This document shows positions 6,099 to 14,761 of a DNA stretch of 50,343 nucleotides, piece by piece. Each line of letters begins with the position of its first letter. Within the stretch, counting starts at the first letter, position 1. The position numbers and the translations under genes are program-made. The notes below the pieces were generated by a model. That model made no database searches. It was not told the DNA's origin and was given only the letters and a program-made list of their open reading frames with translations. Origin of the DNA: Bacteroides sp. (GTDB taxonomy: Bacteria > Bacteroidota > Bacteroidia > Bacteroidales > Muribaculaceae); contig JAAVDB010000044.1 in NCBI GenBank assembly GCA_014802015.1, positions 1 through 50,343 on the forward strand. Direction: 5' to 3'.

Positions 6099-7772
6099 TC
6101 AAAGCGTGGCGGATGTGGCATACAATCCGATGGTCGATCCTGTGAATCCTCCTCGCTGTGTGGCGATGTGTTCCGCGGGAACATCCTCGGCCAGGATGCG
6201 CCAGTCACCACCGGGCAGAAGGTAGGAGAAGTCGTACGTTTTGCCTTTAGATTCAACCTTGAGTCCTATCGGTCCGGATACTTTCCCTATCTCGTCAGAT
6301 GCAATCAGTTGGTTATCTTTCTTTTTGCCAAGACGATATAATACCACTCTGTCACCCTCTACGGCCAGAAACATCTGACGTTGTTCGTTTTTGACCATCA
6401 ATAATCCGGCTGAACCGGCGGATTGAGCAGCGGGTTCGACCTCGGTCTCTGCAATAAACTTGTGGTGCTGCATGCGTCGCAACACACATGCCGGAGTCCG
6501 GCCCGACTTACTGTCAAGGTCGGCATATTTCAGCCGCAGACCGTCACCACACCTGTACCATTTGGCCGGATCGCCCCACAATGACATCCATTCCGGTGAC
6601 AGGGTCGAAGCGTTGAAATCGTCTCTCCATGTGAAGTTGCCTGCCTGATCGGAGTTCTGAATGCCGGTAAGTGACGGTATATTACCCTTGATCGACACGG
6701 TGTCGAGACATTGGGTTATGTATGGAAATCCGTCGGCGCTCCATTTCACCGGCATAAGATATGTCTCGCGTCCCAGATGATCCTCTCCTTCATTCCACGG
6801 ACGGCAACCGAGAAATACGGCATACCATTCGCCTGTCGGAGTCTGTACGATGTCCGCATGACCTGCACATGTCACGGGCAGATTACGGTTGGTCTTGAGC
6901 AGACGTTGTGTCAACATCGGGTTACGGCTCCAACGTCGGTATGGACCGAATACGCTGTCGGCACGATAGCACACCTCTGAGTGTACCCAGTTGGTGCCAC
7001 CTTCGGCCGCCAGAAGATAATATTTCCCATTGATCTTGTAGATATGAGGGCCCTCGTTGCGTTCGAGTCGTTCCTCCGGGCCGACTCCTTCCTCCCTGAA
7101 CCGTACCGGCTCGCCGACGGTCTTGCCCGTCTGAGGGTCAAACTCGATTATCGACAGTGCGCGGTAATTACTCCATTTCACCGGGCTGTGCTCGTCACTC
7201 TTATGTACGATGTATGCCTTCCCGTCTTCGTCGAAGAAGAATGACGGGTCTATACCCTCCACATCAGGCAGCATAACGGGATCGCTCCACTCGCCGCGTG
7301 GATCCTTAGCCGTGACATAGAAGTTTTTTGATCCACCCTCTCCGCCATTCATCACACAGGTTGTAATCATGTAATAGGTCTGATTGTGTGGATTGTAGCT
7401 GAGAGCCGGCGCATAGATTCCCCCCTTGTCGATCGACAGCCCTTCGAGCCATGGCAGCTGTGAAGGGCGTGACAATACATTGCCTACATGCTCCCATGAC
7501 ACGAGGTCGCGCGAATGATACAGCGGAACGCCGGGGAAATATCCGAACGTTGATGTGACCAGCCAGTAATCGTCGCCCACACGGCATATCGACGGGTCTG
7601 AAGCCCATCCGCCTATTACGGGATTAAAGTAATCACCCGCCGCGGTGAGCGGATTTTCTTTGTAATAATCATCATTTCCCTGATAGGAAAAGTAGTTGAA
7701 TTTTGCTTCGGATTGAGCGTTACAGGTCAGTATGCCACCTAACATGCACAAGCCGATAAGATAGTTTTTCAT
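6099..7772 (-). CDS. secreted GH43 beta-xylosidase/arabinofuranosidase
   Basis: A glycoside hydrolase family 43 enzyme of 557 residues, acting on xylose- or arabinose-containing side chains in the periplasm or at the surface. Residues 1-19 form a signal peptide (LIGLCMLGGILTCNAQ). The five-bladed propeller carries the three expected acids: Asp59 in WASDPSI as general base, Asp175 in GIDPSFFF as pKa modulator, and Glu240 in RNEGPHIYK as general acid. From about residue 385 a beta-sandwich domain of the GH43 C-terminal type follows (FTWRDDFNASTLSPEW). Substrate specificity cannot be read from sequence. The carbonic anhydrase-like gene ends 11 bp upstream, so the two may be cotranscribed although their functions do not obviously belong together. 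The PUL with GH31 and GH3 lies 24 kb away. Confidence 0.88.
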   Translation of the reverse strand: MKNYLIGLCMLGGILTCNAQSEAKFNYFSYQGNDDYYKENPLTAAGDYFNPVIGGWASDPSICRVGDDYWLVTSTFGYFPGVPLYHSRDLVSWEHVGNVLSRPSQLPWLEGLSIDKGGIYAPALSYNPHNQTYYMITTCVMNGGEGGSKNFYVTAKDPRGEWSDPVMLPDVEGIDPSFFFDEDGKAYIVHKSDEHSPVKWSNYRALSIIEFDPQTGKTVGEPVRFREEGVGPEERLERNEGPHIYKINGKYYLLAAEGGTNWVHSEVCYRADSVFGPYRRWSRNPMLTQRLLKTNRNLPVTCAGHADIVQTPTGEWYAVFLGCRPWNEGEDHLGRETYLMPVKWSADGFPYITQCLDTVSIKGNIPSLTGIQNSDQAGNFTWRDDFNASTLSPEWMSLWGDPAKWYRCGDGLRLKYADLDSKSGRTPACVLRRMQHHKFIAETEVEPAAQSAGSAGLLMVKNEQRQMFLAVEGDRVVLYRLGKKKDNQLIASDEIGKVSGPIGLKVESKGKTYDFSYLLPGGDWRILAEDVPAEHIATQRGGFTGSTIGLYATSATL

Positions 7773-7783
7773 GGTTAAGTAAC

Positions 7784-8308
7784 TTATTCTTCAGGATTTG
7801 TATACCAGCGAGAGTACATGAGATAGTTGCGTGCTATCTTAGTGTTGAGTTCGCGTGAAGTCTCAGGATCGACCATCTTGATGAATTTGGCCGGAGCGCC
7901 GCCCCACAGCTCATTGGGTCCGATCTTGGTGCGTGACAGTACGACCGAACCGGCAGCTACGAGTGCGCCTTCGCCTACTTCGGCATCATCCATCACTACG
8001 GCACCCATACCGATGAGTGCGAGGTTATGGATCTTTGCACCATGAATGGTGACATTATGGCCGATCGACACGTCATCACCGATCTCGATTGTCGATTTCT
8101 GATAGAGGGTGTGGAGGACAGATCCGTCCTGGATATTTACACGATTGCCGATACGTATAGAGTTGACATCGCCGCGCAGCACGGTGTTAAACCACACGCT
8201 GCACTCTTCGCCCATCTCAACATCTCCGATGATGGTGCTGTTTTCTGCAAGGAATGTATCGCGGCCGATTTTGGGTGTGAAACCGCGTACCGGAATTATA
8301 AGAGCCAT
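7784..8308 (-). CDS. gamma-class carbonic anhydrase-like hexapeptide protein
   Basis: A left-handed beta-helix protein of 174 residues, the normal length for the YrdA/gamma-carbonic anhydrase group. Hexapeptide repeats run through residues 15-150. The three zinc-binding histidines of the family are visible as His66 (VLHT), His84 and His89 (IGHNVTIHG). No signal peptide is present, so it acts in the cytoplasm, probably as a trimer. Real carbonic anhydrase activity varies in this family and is not proven by the ligands. It lies between aminopeptidase P and the GH43 gene on the same strand. Confidence 0.88.
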   Translation of the reverse strand: MALIIPVRGFTPKIGRDTFLAENSTIIGDVEMGEECSVWFNTVLRGDVNSIRIGNRVNIQDGSVLHTLYQKSTIEIGDDVSIGHNVTIHGAKIHNLALIGMGAVVMDDAEVGEGALVAAGSVVLSRTKIGPNELWGGAPAKFIKMVDPETSRELNTKIARNYLMYSRWYTNPEE

Positions 8309-8323
8309 AGGTCGTATATTATT

Positions 8324-8357
8324 GGGAATGGATGACTATTGCGTGTCATCCATTCCC
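8324..8357. terminator. hairpin between aminopeptidase P and carbonic anhydrase genes
   Basis: GGGAATGGATGAC (8324-8336) pairs perfectly with GTCATCCATTCCC (8345-8357). No good T run follows on the minus strand (AATAATATA), so it may attenuate read-through or protect the 3' end of the aminopeptidase mRNA. Confidence 0.55.
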
Positions 8358-8378
8358 GGGTTTTATCGTTGTCGTTAA

Positions 8379-10169
8379 TTATTTCTCAAGCGGAGCTGTC
8401 GCATCAGCGAGCCATGCGCGCTCGTCCTCAGTGAGTGACGGGGCGAGGCGGTCGTAGACTGTGCGGTGATAATTGTTGATCCACTCGATCTCTTCGTGGC
8501 TCATGATCGAGGTGTCGAAGAGTGCGCGGTCAAACGGACACATAGTAACGGTCTCGAATGCGAAGAATCGTCCGAACTCGGTAGTCTCGTAGGGGACGGT
8601 GAGCACGAGATTCTCACAGCGTATACCATAGCGGCCTTCGAGATACACGCCGGGCTCGTTAGATGTGAGCATGCCGGGCATGAGCGGAGCCATCGTGTCG
8701 TTGAGGCGGATGCTCTGCGGGCCTTCGTGAACGTTGAGGAAGTGACCTACGCCGTGGCCGGTGCCATGGAGATAACTCTTGCCCTCTTTCCAGAGCGGCA
8801 TGCGGGCCATCGCGTCGAGCTGGTGACCGCGTGTACCTTCGGGGAATACTGATGTAGCTATGGCGATATGACCCTTCATCACGAGGGTGAAGTCATGGCG
8901 CATATCGGCCGTCGGGGTGCCGAGAGCGATGGTACGGGTGATGTCGGTAGTGGCATCGAGATAGTTGGCGCCCGAGTCGATGAGCAGGAGATTGTCAGTG
9001 GCGAGCGCGGTGTCTGATTCGGGAGTGGCCGAATAGTGTACGATGGCTCCGTTGGCTCCGAAACCGCAGATGCTGTCGAAACTCAGGTCGAAGAACAGTG
9101 AGTCGGTACGGCGGTTGCGTTCGAGGATGTCGGCGACACCGATCTCGGTGAGCGGACGTCCTGACTCGACGATCTCCTTGATTTCCTTGATGGAACGCAC
9201 CATATATACGCCGTCACGGACATGTGCGTCACGGATGCCCTGCATCTGTATCGCGTTCTTGATAGCCTTAGGGAGGGCAAGGGGCGAGTCGCCGAATACG
9301 CAGTGACCTTCCAGAGCCGAAGCCACGGCTCCCGATGCACGTGAACCACTGAGCAGGACGGTGACTGACTGAGGCAGTGAAGCGAGAAACTCAAGGGCCG
9401 ATCCGTATGATGCGGTCTGAACGCCGGTCTCTGTAAGATACTTCTCAACCTCGGGAGTGAGTTTGGCGCTGTCGATGAACAGTCGGGCTTCGTCCGGACC
9501 GACGTAAAGGAATGATGTCGCCACCGGATTGTAAGGCACGTCGGTCGAGCGGATATTCAGAATCCAAGCTATCTCGTCAAGTGCAGAAGTAAAGTAGGCT
9601 GACGCTCCGGCCTCGGCAGTGTCCTTGCGCAGAGTGGCGAGTTTGTCCGCCGCACTCTCACCGGCATATTTTACCTCGTGAACGAACACGGGGCCGTCGG
9701 GCAGGGCGGGGCGGTCGGCCCAAACATTATCGATAGGATCAAAGTTTACATTGAGGTTGATGCCGTGACGATCGAGGAGCGAACGGATCTTGGCAGTATC
9801 ATCGGCGGACATAAGCATACCGTTGATGCCTACGGTGTCACCCTTGGCGAGAGTGTCACAGAGGAATTGATTGATGGTCGGAACTCCGGGCAGACCCTCT
9901 TTCATCAGCTCGATACCTGCGCCGCGAGTCTGAGTCTCGCCCTGAAGGAAATATCGGCTGTCCACCCAGAGGTATGCGCCACGGTCGGTGATTACCAGCG
10001 TGCCGGCCGAGCCGGTGAAACCTGTGAGATAGCGCACGATGTGCCAGTGGTCAGAGATATATTCGCTCAGATGGGGGTCGGTACGAGGGATTATGGTAGC
10101 TTTGATTCCGGCTTTCGCCATCAGATCGCGGAAAGCGGATATCCGTTGGATGCTTGTTTCGGTAGACAT
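8379..10169 (-). CDS. Xaa-Pro aminopeptidase (aminopeptidase P, M24B)
   Basis: A cytosolic metallopeptidase of 596 residues that removes an N-terminal residue preceding proline. It has the long three-domain layout of eukaryotic-type aminopeptidase P: two creatinase-like N-terminal domains (about 1-140 and 155-305), then the pita-bread catalytic domain and a C-terminal M24 extension. The metal ligands are present: Asp398 (LLIDSG), Asp409 (TTDITRT), His472 (GTGHGVGH), Glu505 (SNEPG) and Glu519 (RCENL). There is no signal peptide. Expression comes from its own promoter at 10196-10227. Confidence 0.95.
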   Translation of the reverse strand: MSTETSIQRISAFRDLMAKAGIKATIIPRTDPHLSEYISDHWHIVRYLTGFTGSAGTLVITDRGAYLWVDSRYFLQGETQTRGAGIELMKEGLPGVPTINQFLCDTLAKGDTVGINGMLMSADDTAKIRSLLDRHGINLNVNFDPIDNVWADRPALPDGPVFVHEVKYAGESAADKLATLRKDTAEAGASAYFTSALDEIAWILNIRSTDVPYNPVATSFLYVGPDEARLFIDSAKLTPEVEKYLTETGVQTASYGSALEFLASLPQSVTVLLSGSRASGAVASALEGHCVFGDSPLALPKAIKNAIQMQGIRDAHVRDGVYMVRSIKEIKEIVESGRPLTEIGVADILERNRRTDSLFFDLSFDSICGFGANGAIVHYSATPESDTALATDNLLLIDSGANYLDATTDITRTIALGTPTADMRHDFTLVMKGHIAIATSVFPEGTRGHQLDAMARMPLWKEGKSYLHGTGHGVGHFLNVHEGPQSIRLNDTMAPLMPGMLTSNEPGVYLEGRYGIRCENLVLTVPYETTEFGRFFAFETVTMCPFDRALFDTSIMSHEEIEWINNYHRTVYDRLAPSLTEDERAWLADATAPLEK

Positions 10170-10195
10170 GATATATTATTTAAGTGTTACTTCTG

Positions 10196-10227
10196 CAAAT
10201 GTAATGATTAATATGATAATACACAAA
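10196..10227 (-). promoter_or_regulatory. promoter of the aminopeptidase P gene
   Basis: On the minus strand: TTTG (10227-10224), 20 bp, TACATTTG (10203-10196). The -33 element abuts the hairpin that ends the upstream regulator gene. Confidence 0.75.
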
Positions 10228-10267
10228 CGTGTCCGCACAGCTTTAGGTATAGCCGGAACGGACACGT
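10227..10267 (-). terminator. hairpin terminator after the Crp/Fnr gene
   Basis: ACGTGTCCG (10227-10235) pairs with CGGACACGT (10259-10267). On the minus strand TTTGTGTATT follows, a modest T-rich tail that is also the start of the next promoter. Confidence 0.6.
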
Positions 10268-10301
10268 CGGTATAAGATATAAAATATGTGGTAAAGATAG
10301 A

Positions 10302-10994
10302 CTAATCCGGTTGGCGGAGGAGGATTGAGCGCAGGGCGCGGCGTGACCGGACACGGATCTCGTTGGGGCTGTAGTCGAGGATGCCGCGTTCATGCAATGA
10401 GTCAAGTGCGGCTATGAATGACGATCGCTGCACACCGAACAGTGAGTAGAGATCGCGTTGCTTGGCGGTGAGGACGATATTGTCCGAATCCATCTGCGTG
10501 AGGGCTATTATCCAGAATGCAATGCGTTCTTCGAGCGATCCCGATGTGATGGCAAGCACACCGTCAACGGCCTTCTGTGCGTTGGTCGACAGGATGTTGA
10601 GGTAATTATACAGAAATATTTCGTCACTCTGTAACAGCACTATCAGATCGTTCTTTTCGATCTGCATCACCGATACGGTGTCGATGGCCGTAGCCGAGGC
10701 CGGATAGATAGTGTTGCGTCCGAACAGGAAATCCGGCGATATGACTGCGGGTGCTGTAAGGGTTTGACTCACACGCACACGATCGCTTTCGTTGCGGATG
10801 GTCATACGTACATTTCCCGAGATTATAAATTTAATGTGGGTGCAAGGTTCGCCGGCTGTAATCATCGGTTCGCCTGGAAGATATTTGAGAAACGCGAGTC
10901 GGGTGTTGCCCACGATTTCCGACAGACGTGCGTAGCTGATACCCTTGAATAGAGGGAGTGTCATCAGATTCTCATACATACTGTTGGGTGTCAT
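10302..10994 (-). CDS. Crp/Fnr-family transcription regulator
   Basis: A 230-residue regulator. Residues 15-130 form the cyclic-nucleotide-binding-type beta-roll (GEPMITAGEPCTHIKFIISG then VRMTIR). A dimerisation helix follows, and then a C-terminal winged helix with recognition helix near RSSFIAALDSLHERGILDY. The cysteine spacing needed for an Fnr iron-sulfur cluster is absent: only one Cys is seen near residue 46, so it is not an oxygen sensor of the classical Fnr kind. Its effector is unknown. The BASS transporter gene ends 54 bp upstream on the same strand, so they may be one unit. Confidence 0.88.
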   Translation of the reverse strand: MTPNSMYENLMTLPLFKGISYARLSEIVGNTRLAFLKYLPGEPMITAGEPCTHIKFIISGNVRMTIRNESDRVRVSQTLTAPAVISPDFLFGRNTIYPASATAIDTVSVMQIEKNDLIVLLQSDEIFLYNYLNILSTNAQKAVDGVLAITSGSLEERIAFWIIALTQMDSDNIVLTAKQRDLYSLFGVQRSSFIAALDSLHERGILDYSPNEIRVRSRRALRSILLRQPD

Positions 10995-11048
10995 GACTTA
11001 TTGCGGGCTGATAGTTGAAACTGTATACTTAATTAACGTCGGTATGTA

Positions 11049-11969
11049 TTATTTGGTTTTACCGATGTCGCGTTTGGTCTTGAAATATAACTGGGCCGAA
11101 TTGATGGTATTCTGCCACGCCACGTATGCGGCCGGGGCTACGGATGTGATAGGGTGCAGATAGGTAAGCGCCATCCAGATGGCCAGTACGGTGTTTTTCT
11201 GACCGAGGCCCTGGGCTCCGGCTATCTTATCGCCACACCGGCGTCCGATGCGGCGACCGATATAGAACTGGCCGCAGCAGACGATGAGTGACAGTCCGGC
11301 GAGCCACAGCATCTCAGGTATCATCTCGGGCGGCTCGGACATGATGAAACTGACGGCACGACCCACGACGATAAACAGCGACACTGCCCAGATGTAGAAT
11401 GACAGTGACTGATGTGATGAGATAGCTGCATGTAGCTTGGGGGTGAACCGTAGCAGTGCCAGTGCCGTGAACAGCGGGAGGATTATCAGCGGTACCACCC
11501 GTGTGGCGATGAGCATGACCGAGTCGATGAACGTGATGTCGGCCTCTGATCCCATCATCGTGAACAGCAGGGGTGCAAGGACGGCAACGCAGACATTCGA
11601 TACGATCGAGAATGTAGCCAGTCGCGGGATGCTGCCGCCGAGCATTCCGGTGATGACCGGAGCGGCTGTGGCTGTGGGGCAGAATACACATATAAATGTG
11701 CCCTCGGCAAGTTCTCGGCTTATTGGCAGCAGTACGAAATACAGAGCGATGGCGCCGAATATCTGTACTGCAATCAGTCCGCCTGACAGCCGTGTGATGC
11801 GAAACTCGCTCGGCCGTACGCGACAGAAGGTGATGAGGAGCATCACGAATATGAGATAGGGTGCGAGAAAGGCTATAGCGTCGATGAAATTGTGAAATAA
11901 AATTCCGCAGACCATCGCTATAGGCAGCATCCACGGTTTGAGACGTTGTCGAAACAGTGTGAGATTCAT
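11049..11969 (-). CDS. bile acid:sodium symporter (BASS) family transporter
   Basis: A 306-residue inner-membrane protein with about nine or ten hydrophobic segments. Two inverted-repeat signature regions of the BASS family are visible: CPTATAAPVITGMLGGSIPR (about 95-114) and GQKNTVLAIWMALTYLHP (about 256-273), which form the crossed helices at the sodium and substrate sites. In gut Bacteroidales such proteins could carry bile acids, pantoate or other organic anions, and the substrate cannot be told from sequence. A TAATTTTG box lies at 11993-12000 on the minus strand, but without a good -33 partner. It is divergent from the hypothetical gene at 12049. Confidence 0.85.
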   Translation of the reverse strand: MNLTLFRQRLKPWMLPIAMVCGILFHNFIDAIAFLAPYLIFVMLLITFCRVRPSEFRITRLSGGLIAVQIFGAIALYFVLLPISRELAEGTFICVFCPTATAAPVITGMLGGSIPRLATFSIVSNVCVAVLAPLLFTMMGSEADITFIDSVMLIATRVVPLIILPLFTALALLRFTPKLHAAISSHQSLSFYIWAVSLFIVVGRAVSFIMSEPPEMIPEMLWLAGLSLIVCCGQFYIGRRIGRRCGDKIAGAQGLGQKNTVLAIWMALTYLHPITSVAPAAYVAWQNTINSAQLYFKTKRDIGKTK

Positions 11970-12048
11970 TTTTTTTATCCAAATAAACGGCGCAAAATTA
12001 GTGAAAAATTCTTAAGTTTGTTCTCTCTAATCAGTTCGTAAGTTATAA

Positions 12049-12579
12049 ATGGCTGACAATTACCTTGAAAATCGAATGGAGGCGTACCGTTCAGGGCGTC
12101 TTGCTACACATAACCGCACCTCGGCATCCATGCGTGCGCCGCGAAGATCCAATCAGCTCACCATTACTTATCCACCTATGACTGTGCTGATCGTCGCAGA
12201 TGAGTCAGGGGGGCTTGTGGCCGACACACTATCGGCATTTACCTCTACAGGGTGTCGTGTTGCATTTACGTCACCTGATGTAAAGGTGTCGACATCATTG
12301 GCACAGCGCACGGGGGCCAGATATTATCCGGCAGGTATGACGTTTGACGGTATAATGAATGATATTACGGGTCATTGGGGTGTGCCGGATGTGATACTGC
12401 TGTTTGACCCGGATAGTGATTCTATCGGTAAACTGCCTGAATCGGTGCGCATGATCAATGCCCGTAGGATATGTGAGAACAATAGAGGGACAGCCACGGC
12501 CGTGCTCGCCCGTCATCTGCTCTATCTCTCTCATCCTGACAATGCATTTCTTCTTGATTCATCCGGGGATTTTGCGTAA
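12049..12579 (+). CDS. conserved hypothetical protein with Rossmann-like fold
   Basis: A 176-residue cytosolic protein. The first 45 residues are polar and basic (MADNYLENRMEAYRSGRLA). From residue 46 the alternating pattern MTVLIVADESGGLVADTLSA, GCRVAFTS, VILLF, AVLARHLLYL resembles a shortened dinucleotide-binding fold related to short-chain dehydrogenases, but the glycine motif and the catalytic Tyr-Lys pair are missing. A role as an enzyme is therefore doubtful. A TAAGTTTG box lies 38 bp upstream. Its stop codon TAA forms the first bases of the ychF promoter -7 box. Confidence 0.7.
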   Translation: MADNYLENRMEAYRSGRLATHNRTSASMRAPRRSNQLTITYPPMTVLIVADESGGLVADTLSAFTSTGCRVAFTSPDVKVSTSLAQRTGARYYPAGMTFDGIMNDITGHWGVPDVILLFDPDSDSIGKLPESVRMINARRICENNRGTATAVLARHLLYLSHPDNAFLLDSSGDFA

Positions 12580-12584
12580 CTTTG
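12554..12584 (+). promoter_or_regulatory. promoter of ychF
   Basis: TTG at 12554-12556, 20 bp, TAACTTTG at 12577-12584. The whole -33 element lies inside the upstream gene, and its stop codon is part of the -7 box. Confidence 0.75.
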
Positions 12585-12622
12585 CACAATTGTTCAACGA
12601 AAATTTAAACTAACGATTATAA

Positions 12623-13726
12623 ATGGCACTCCAGTGTGGCATCGTCGGACTCCCCAACGTGGGCAAGTCCACGCTTTTTAACTGTCTTTCCAATGCAAAG
12701 GCCCAGTCGGCCAACTTCCCGTTCTGTACCATCGAGCCCAATGTGGGTGTGATCACTGTCCCCGATGACCGTCTCAACACACTCGTCGAGATGTGCAATC
12801 CCCGTTCGGTAGTCCCCGCGACGGTCGAGATTGTCGACATTGCCGGACTCGTGCAGGGCGCGAGCAAGGGTGAGGGGCTTGGCAACAAGTTTCTTGCGAA
12901 TATCCGTGAGACCGATGCCATACTCCACGTCCTCCGCTGTTTTGACGATGACAATGTGACACATGTCCACAACAACGTAGATCCTGTACGCGACAAGGAA
13001 ATCATTGACTATGAGCTTCAGCTCAAAGACCTTGAGACTGTCGAGAGCCGTATCGCAAAGACTCAGAAGCAGGCTCAGACCGGCGGTGACAAAGTGGCCA
13101 AGATGCAGTATGAGGTACTGAAGAAATATCAGGAAGCCCTTCAGCAGGGTAAGCCCGCCCGTACGGTCACGCTTGAGACTCCCGACGAGCAGCGGTTTGC
13201 GCGTGACCTATTCCTGCTCACATCCAAGCCCGTCATGTACGTATGCAACGTTGACGACGCGTCAGCCGTAGATGGTAATAAATATGTCGAGGCAGTCCGC
13301 GAAGCCATAAAGGATGAGGATGCCCAGTTGCTCATAGTCGCAGCCCAGACCGAGAGTGAGATAGCCGAACTTGACACATACGAAGAGCGTCAGGAATTTC
13401 TTGCCGAGATAGGTCTTCAGGAGTCAGGAGTGGCCCGACTCATACGCGCCGCCTACGCATTGCTCAACTTACAGACATTCTTCACCGCCGGTTCGGATGA
13501 GGTGCGTGCATGGACATTCATGCGCGGCAGCAAGGCTCCGCAGTGTGCTGGCATCATCCACACTGATTTTGAGAAAGGCTTTATCCGTGCGGAGGTTATA
13601 AAGTATGACGATTACGTCACGCTCGGATCAGAGTCGGCAGTGCGCGACGCCGGCAAGATGGCGATAGAAGGTAAGAACTACATCGTGCAGGACGGCGACA
13701 TCATGCACTTCCTCTTCAACGTCTGA
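12623..13726 (+). CDS. ychF: YchF/OLA1 ribosome-associated ATPase
   Basis: A universally conserved P-loop protein of the Obg group, 367 residues, the usual length. Walker A is GLPNVGKST (9-17) and switch II is [10 protein letters not shown] (about 73-82). The base-specificity motif is a non-canonical NVDD where GTPases have NKxD, which is why YchF prefers ATP. A coiled-coil insert follows the G domain (about 130-175), and a TGS domain ends the protein (from about 283: [20 protein letters not shown]). It binds ribosomes and takes part in stress responses. It is transcribed alone, from its own promoter to the terminator at 13774. Confidence 0.97.
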   Translation: MALQCGIVGLPNVGKSTLFNCLSNAKAQSANFPFCTIEPNVGVITVPDDRLNTLVEMCNPRSVVPATVEIVDIAGLVQGASKGEGLGNKFLANIRETDAILHVLRCFDDDNVTHVHNNVDPVRDKEIIDYELQLKDLETVESRIAKTQKQAQTGGDKVAKMQYEVLKKYQEALQQGKPARTVTLETPDEQRFARDLFLLTSKPVMYVCNVDDASAVDGNKYVEAVREAIKDEDAQLLIVAAQTESEIAELDTYEERQEFLAEIGLQESGVARLIRAAYALLNLQTFFTAGSDEVRAWTFMRGSKAPQCAGIIHTDFEKGFIRAEVIKYDDYVTLGSESAVRDAGKMAIEGKNYIVQDGDIMHFLFNV

Positions 13727-13773
13727 TCACACATCCGTGGGCGAATCATAATCTCCCCCTCTCAAAAAAGAAC

Positions 13774-13804
13774 TGCACCCTGAATGTATAACGTTCAGGG
13801 TGCA
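13774..13804. terminator. bidirectional terminator between ychF and miaA
   Basis: TGCACCCTGAA (13774-13784) pairs perfectly with TTCAGGGTGCA (13794-13804). T-rich tails lie on both sides (ATTCATTTTA on plus, GTTCTTTTTT on minus), which suits two converging genes. Confidence 0.85.
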
Positions 13805-13822
13805 ATTCATTTTATGTATTGT

Positions 13823-14761
13823 CTATTTTATTAGATCTATTATCCGGCGGTTAAATTCGTCTGTGGGAAGGTCATGGTCGAGCCAATGGACGGGGATGTC
13901 GGGCAGGCGACGTTCCATGCCTCTGAACCATGTCATCTGTCGTTTGGCAAACTGATGTATGGCTATCTCAAGCTGTGACACCATCTCTTCATAGCTTAGT
14001 ACGCCTGTGAGATGCAGGGTGAGATATTTGTATTCGAGTCCGTAGTATATCAGGTCGTCAGGCTCTATGCCGCTGTCAAGCAGACGGCGCATCTCGTCAA
14101 GCATTCCTGCATCGAGGCGTGCGCGCAGACGTTTGCTGATGCGTCGGCGGCGTGTGTCGCGGTCCACGGATACTCCTATCACCAAGGCGTCCTTGACGGG
14201 ATGAGGTTCGGCCTGCGAGGCGGCTTCGGGGTGTTCGGCATAATAGCTCTGTATCTCGATTGCCCGGATCGCACGCTGACAGCTGTCAACATCGGTAGTG
14301 TTGTGGAGCGATTTCATGGACGCGAGTATTCCGGTCAGTTCTTCAAGTGTCTTGCCACGGAGACTGTCGCGCAGAGGTCGGTTCTCAGGCACTTCGGGCA
14401 GAGCGAGCCCTTTGAGTACGCTCTCGACATAAAGACCGGTCCCGCCGCACAGTATCGGCATACGTCCGCGTCCGACGATGTCGGCGTAAGCGGTGCGGTA
14501 ATCGCGTAGAAATTCGTATAGATTGTATTTGTATCCGGCAGGGCAGATGTCGATGAGGTGAACAGGTACGTCGCCGTATTCCTCTATGTCCTTGCCGGTC
14601 CCGAGATCCATACCACGGTATATCTGACGGGAATCGGCACTTATGATCTCGCCGTCAAGCTCGCGTGCCAGTTCTACCGCTCGCCGGGTCTTGCCCGACG
14701 CGGTGGGGCCGGTGATGACGATGAGTGACGGATGTGTGCCTGCGTTGCCTGACGCGCTCAT
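13823..14761 (-). CDS. miaA: tRNA dimethylallyltransferase MiaA
   Basis: It transfers a dimethylallyl group to A37 of tRNAs that read UNN codons. It has 312 residues, the normal length. P-loop GPTASGKT lies at about 18-25, followed by ISADSRQIYRGMDLGTGK, with the catalytic Asp and the DMAPP-binding region. LCGGTGLYVESVLKG (about 100) binds substrate, and CQRAIRAIEI and the FAKRQMTWFRG motif near the C-terminus contact the tRNA. The start overlaps the stop of the upstream membrane-protein gene by 4 bp (ATGA), so translation is coupled. Confidence 0.97.
   Translation of the reverse strand: MSASGNAGTHPSLIVITGPTASGKTRRAVELARELDGEIISADSRQIYRGMDLGTGKDIEEYGDVPVHLIDICPAGYKYNLYEFLRDYRTAYADIVGRGRMPILCGGTGLYVESVLKGLALPEVPENRPLRDSLRGKTLEELTGILASMKSLHNTTDVDSCQRAIRAIEIQSYYAEHPEAASQAEPHPVKDALVIGVSVDRDTRRRRISKRLRARLDAGMLDEMRRLLDSGIEPDDLIYYGLEYKYLTLHLTGVLSYEEMVSQLEIAIHQFAKRQMTWFRGMERRLPDIPVHWLDHDLPTDEFNRRIIDLIK

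Noticed and set aside
11314-11982. 222-codon frame overlapping the BASS transporter on the same strand
   Set aside because: Its composition (His, Arg, Thr, Ser-rich) is that of a shifted frame, while the transporter frame has clear family motifs.
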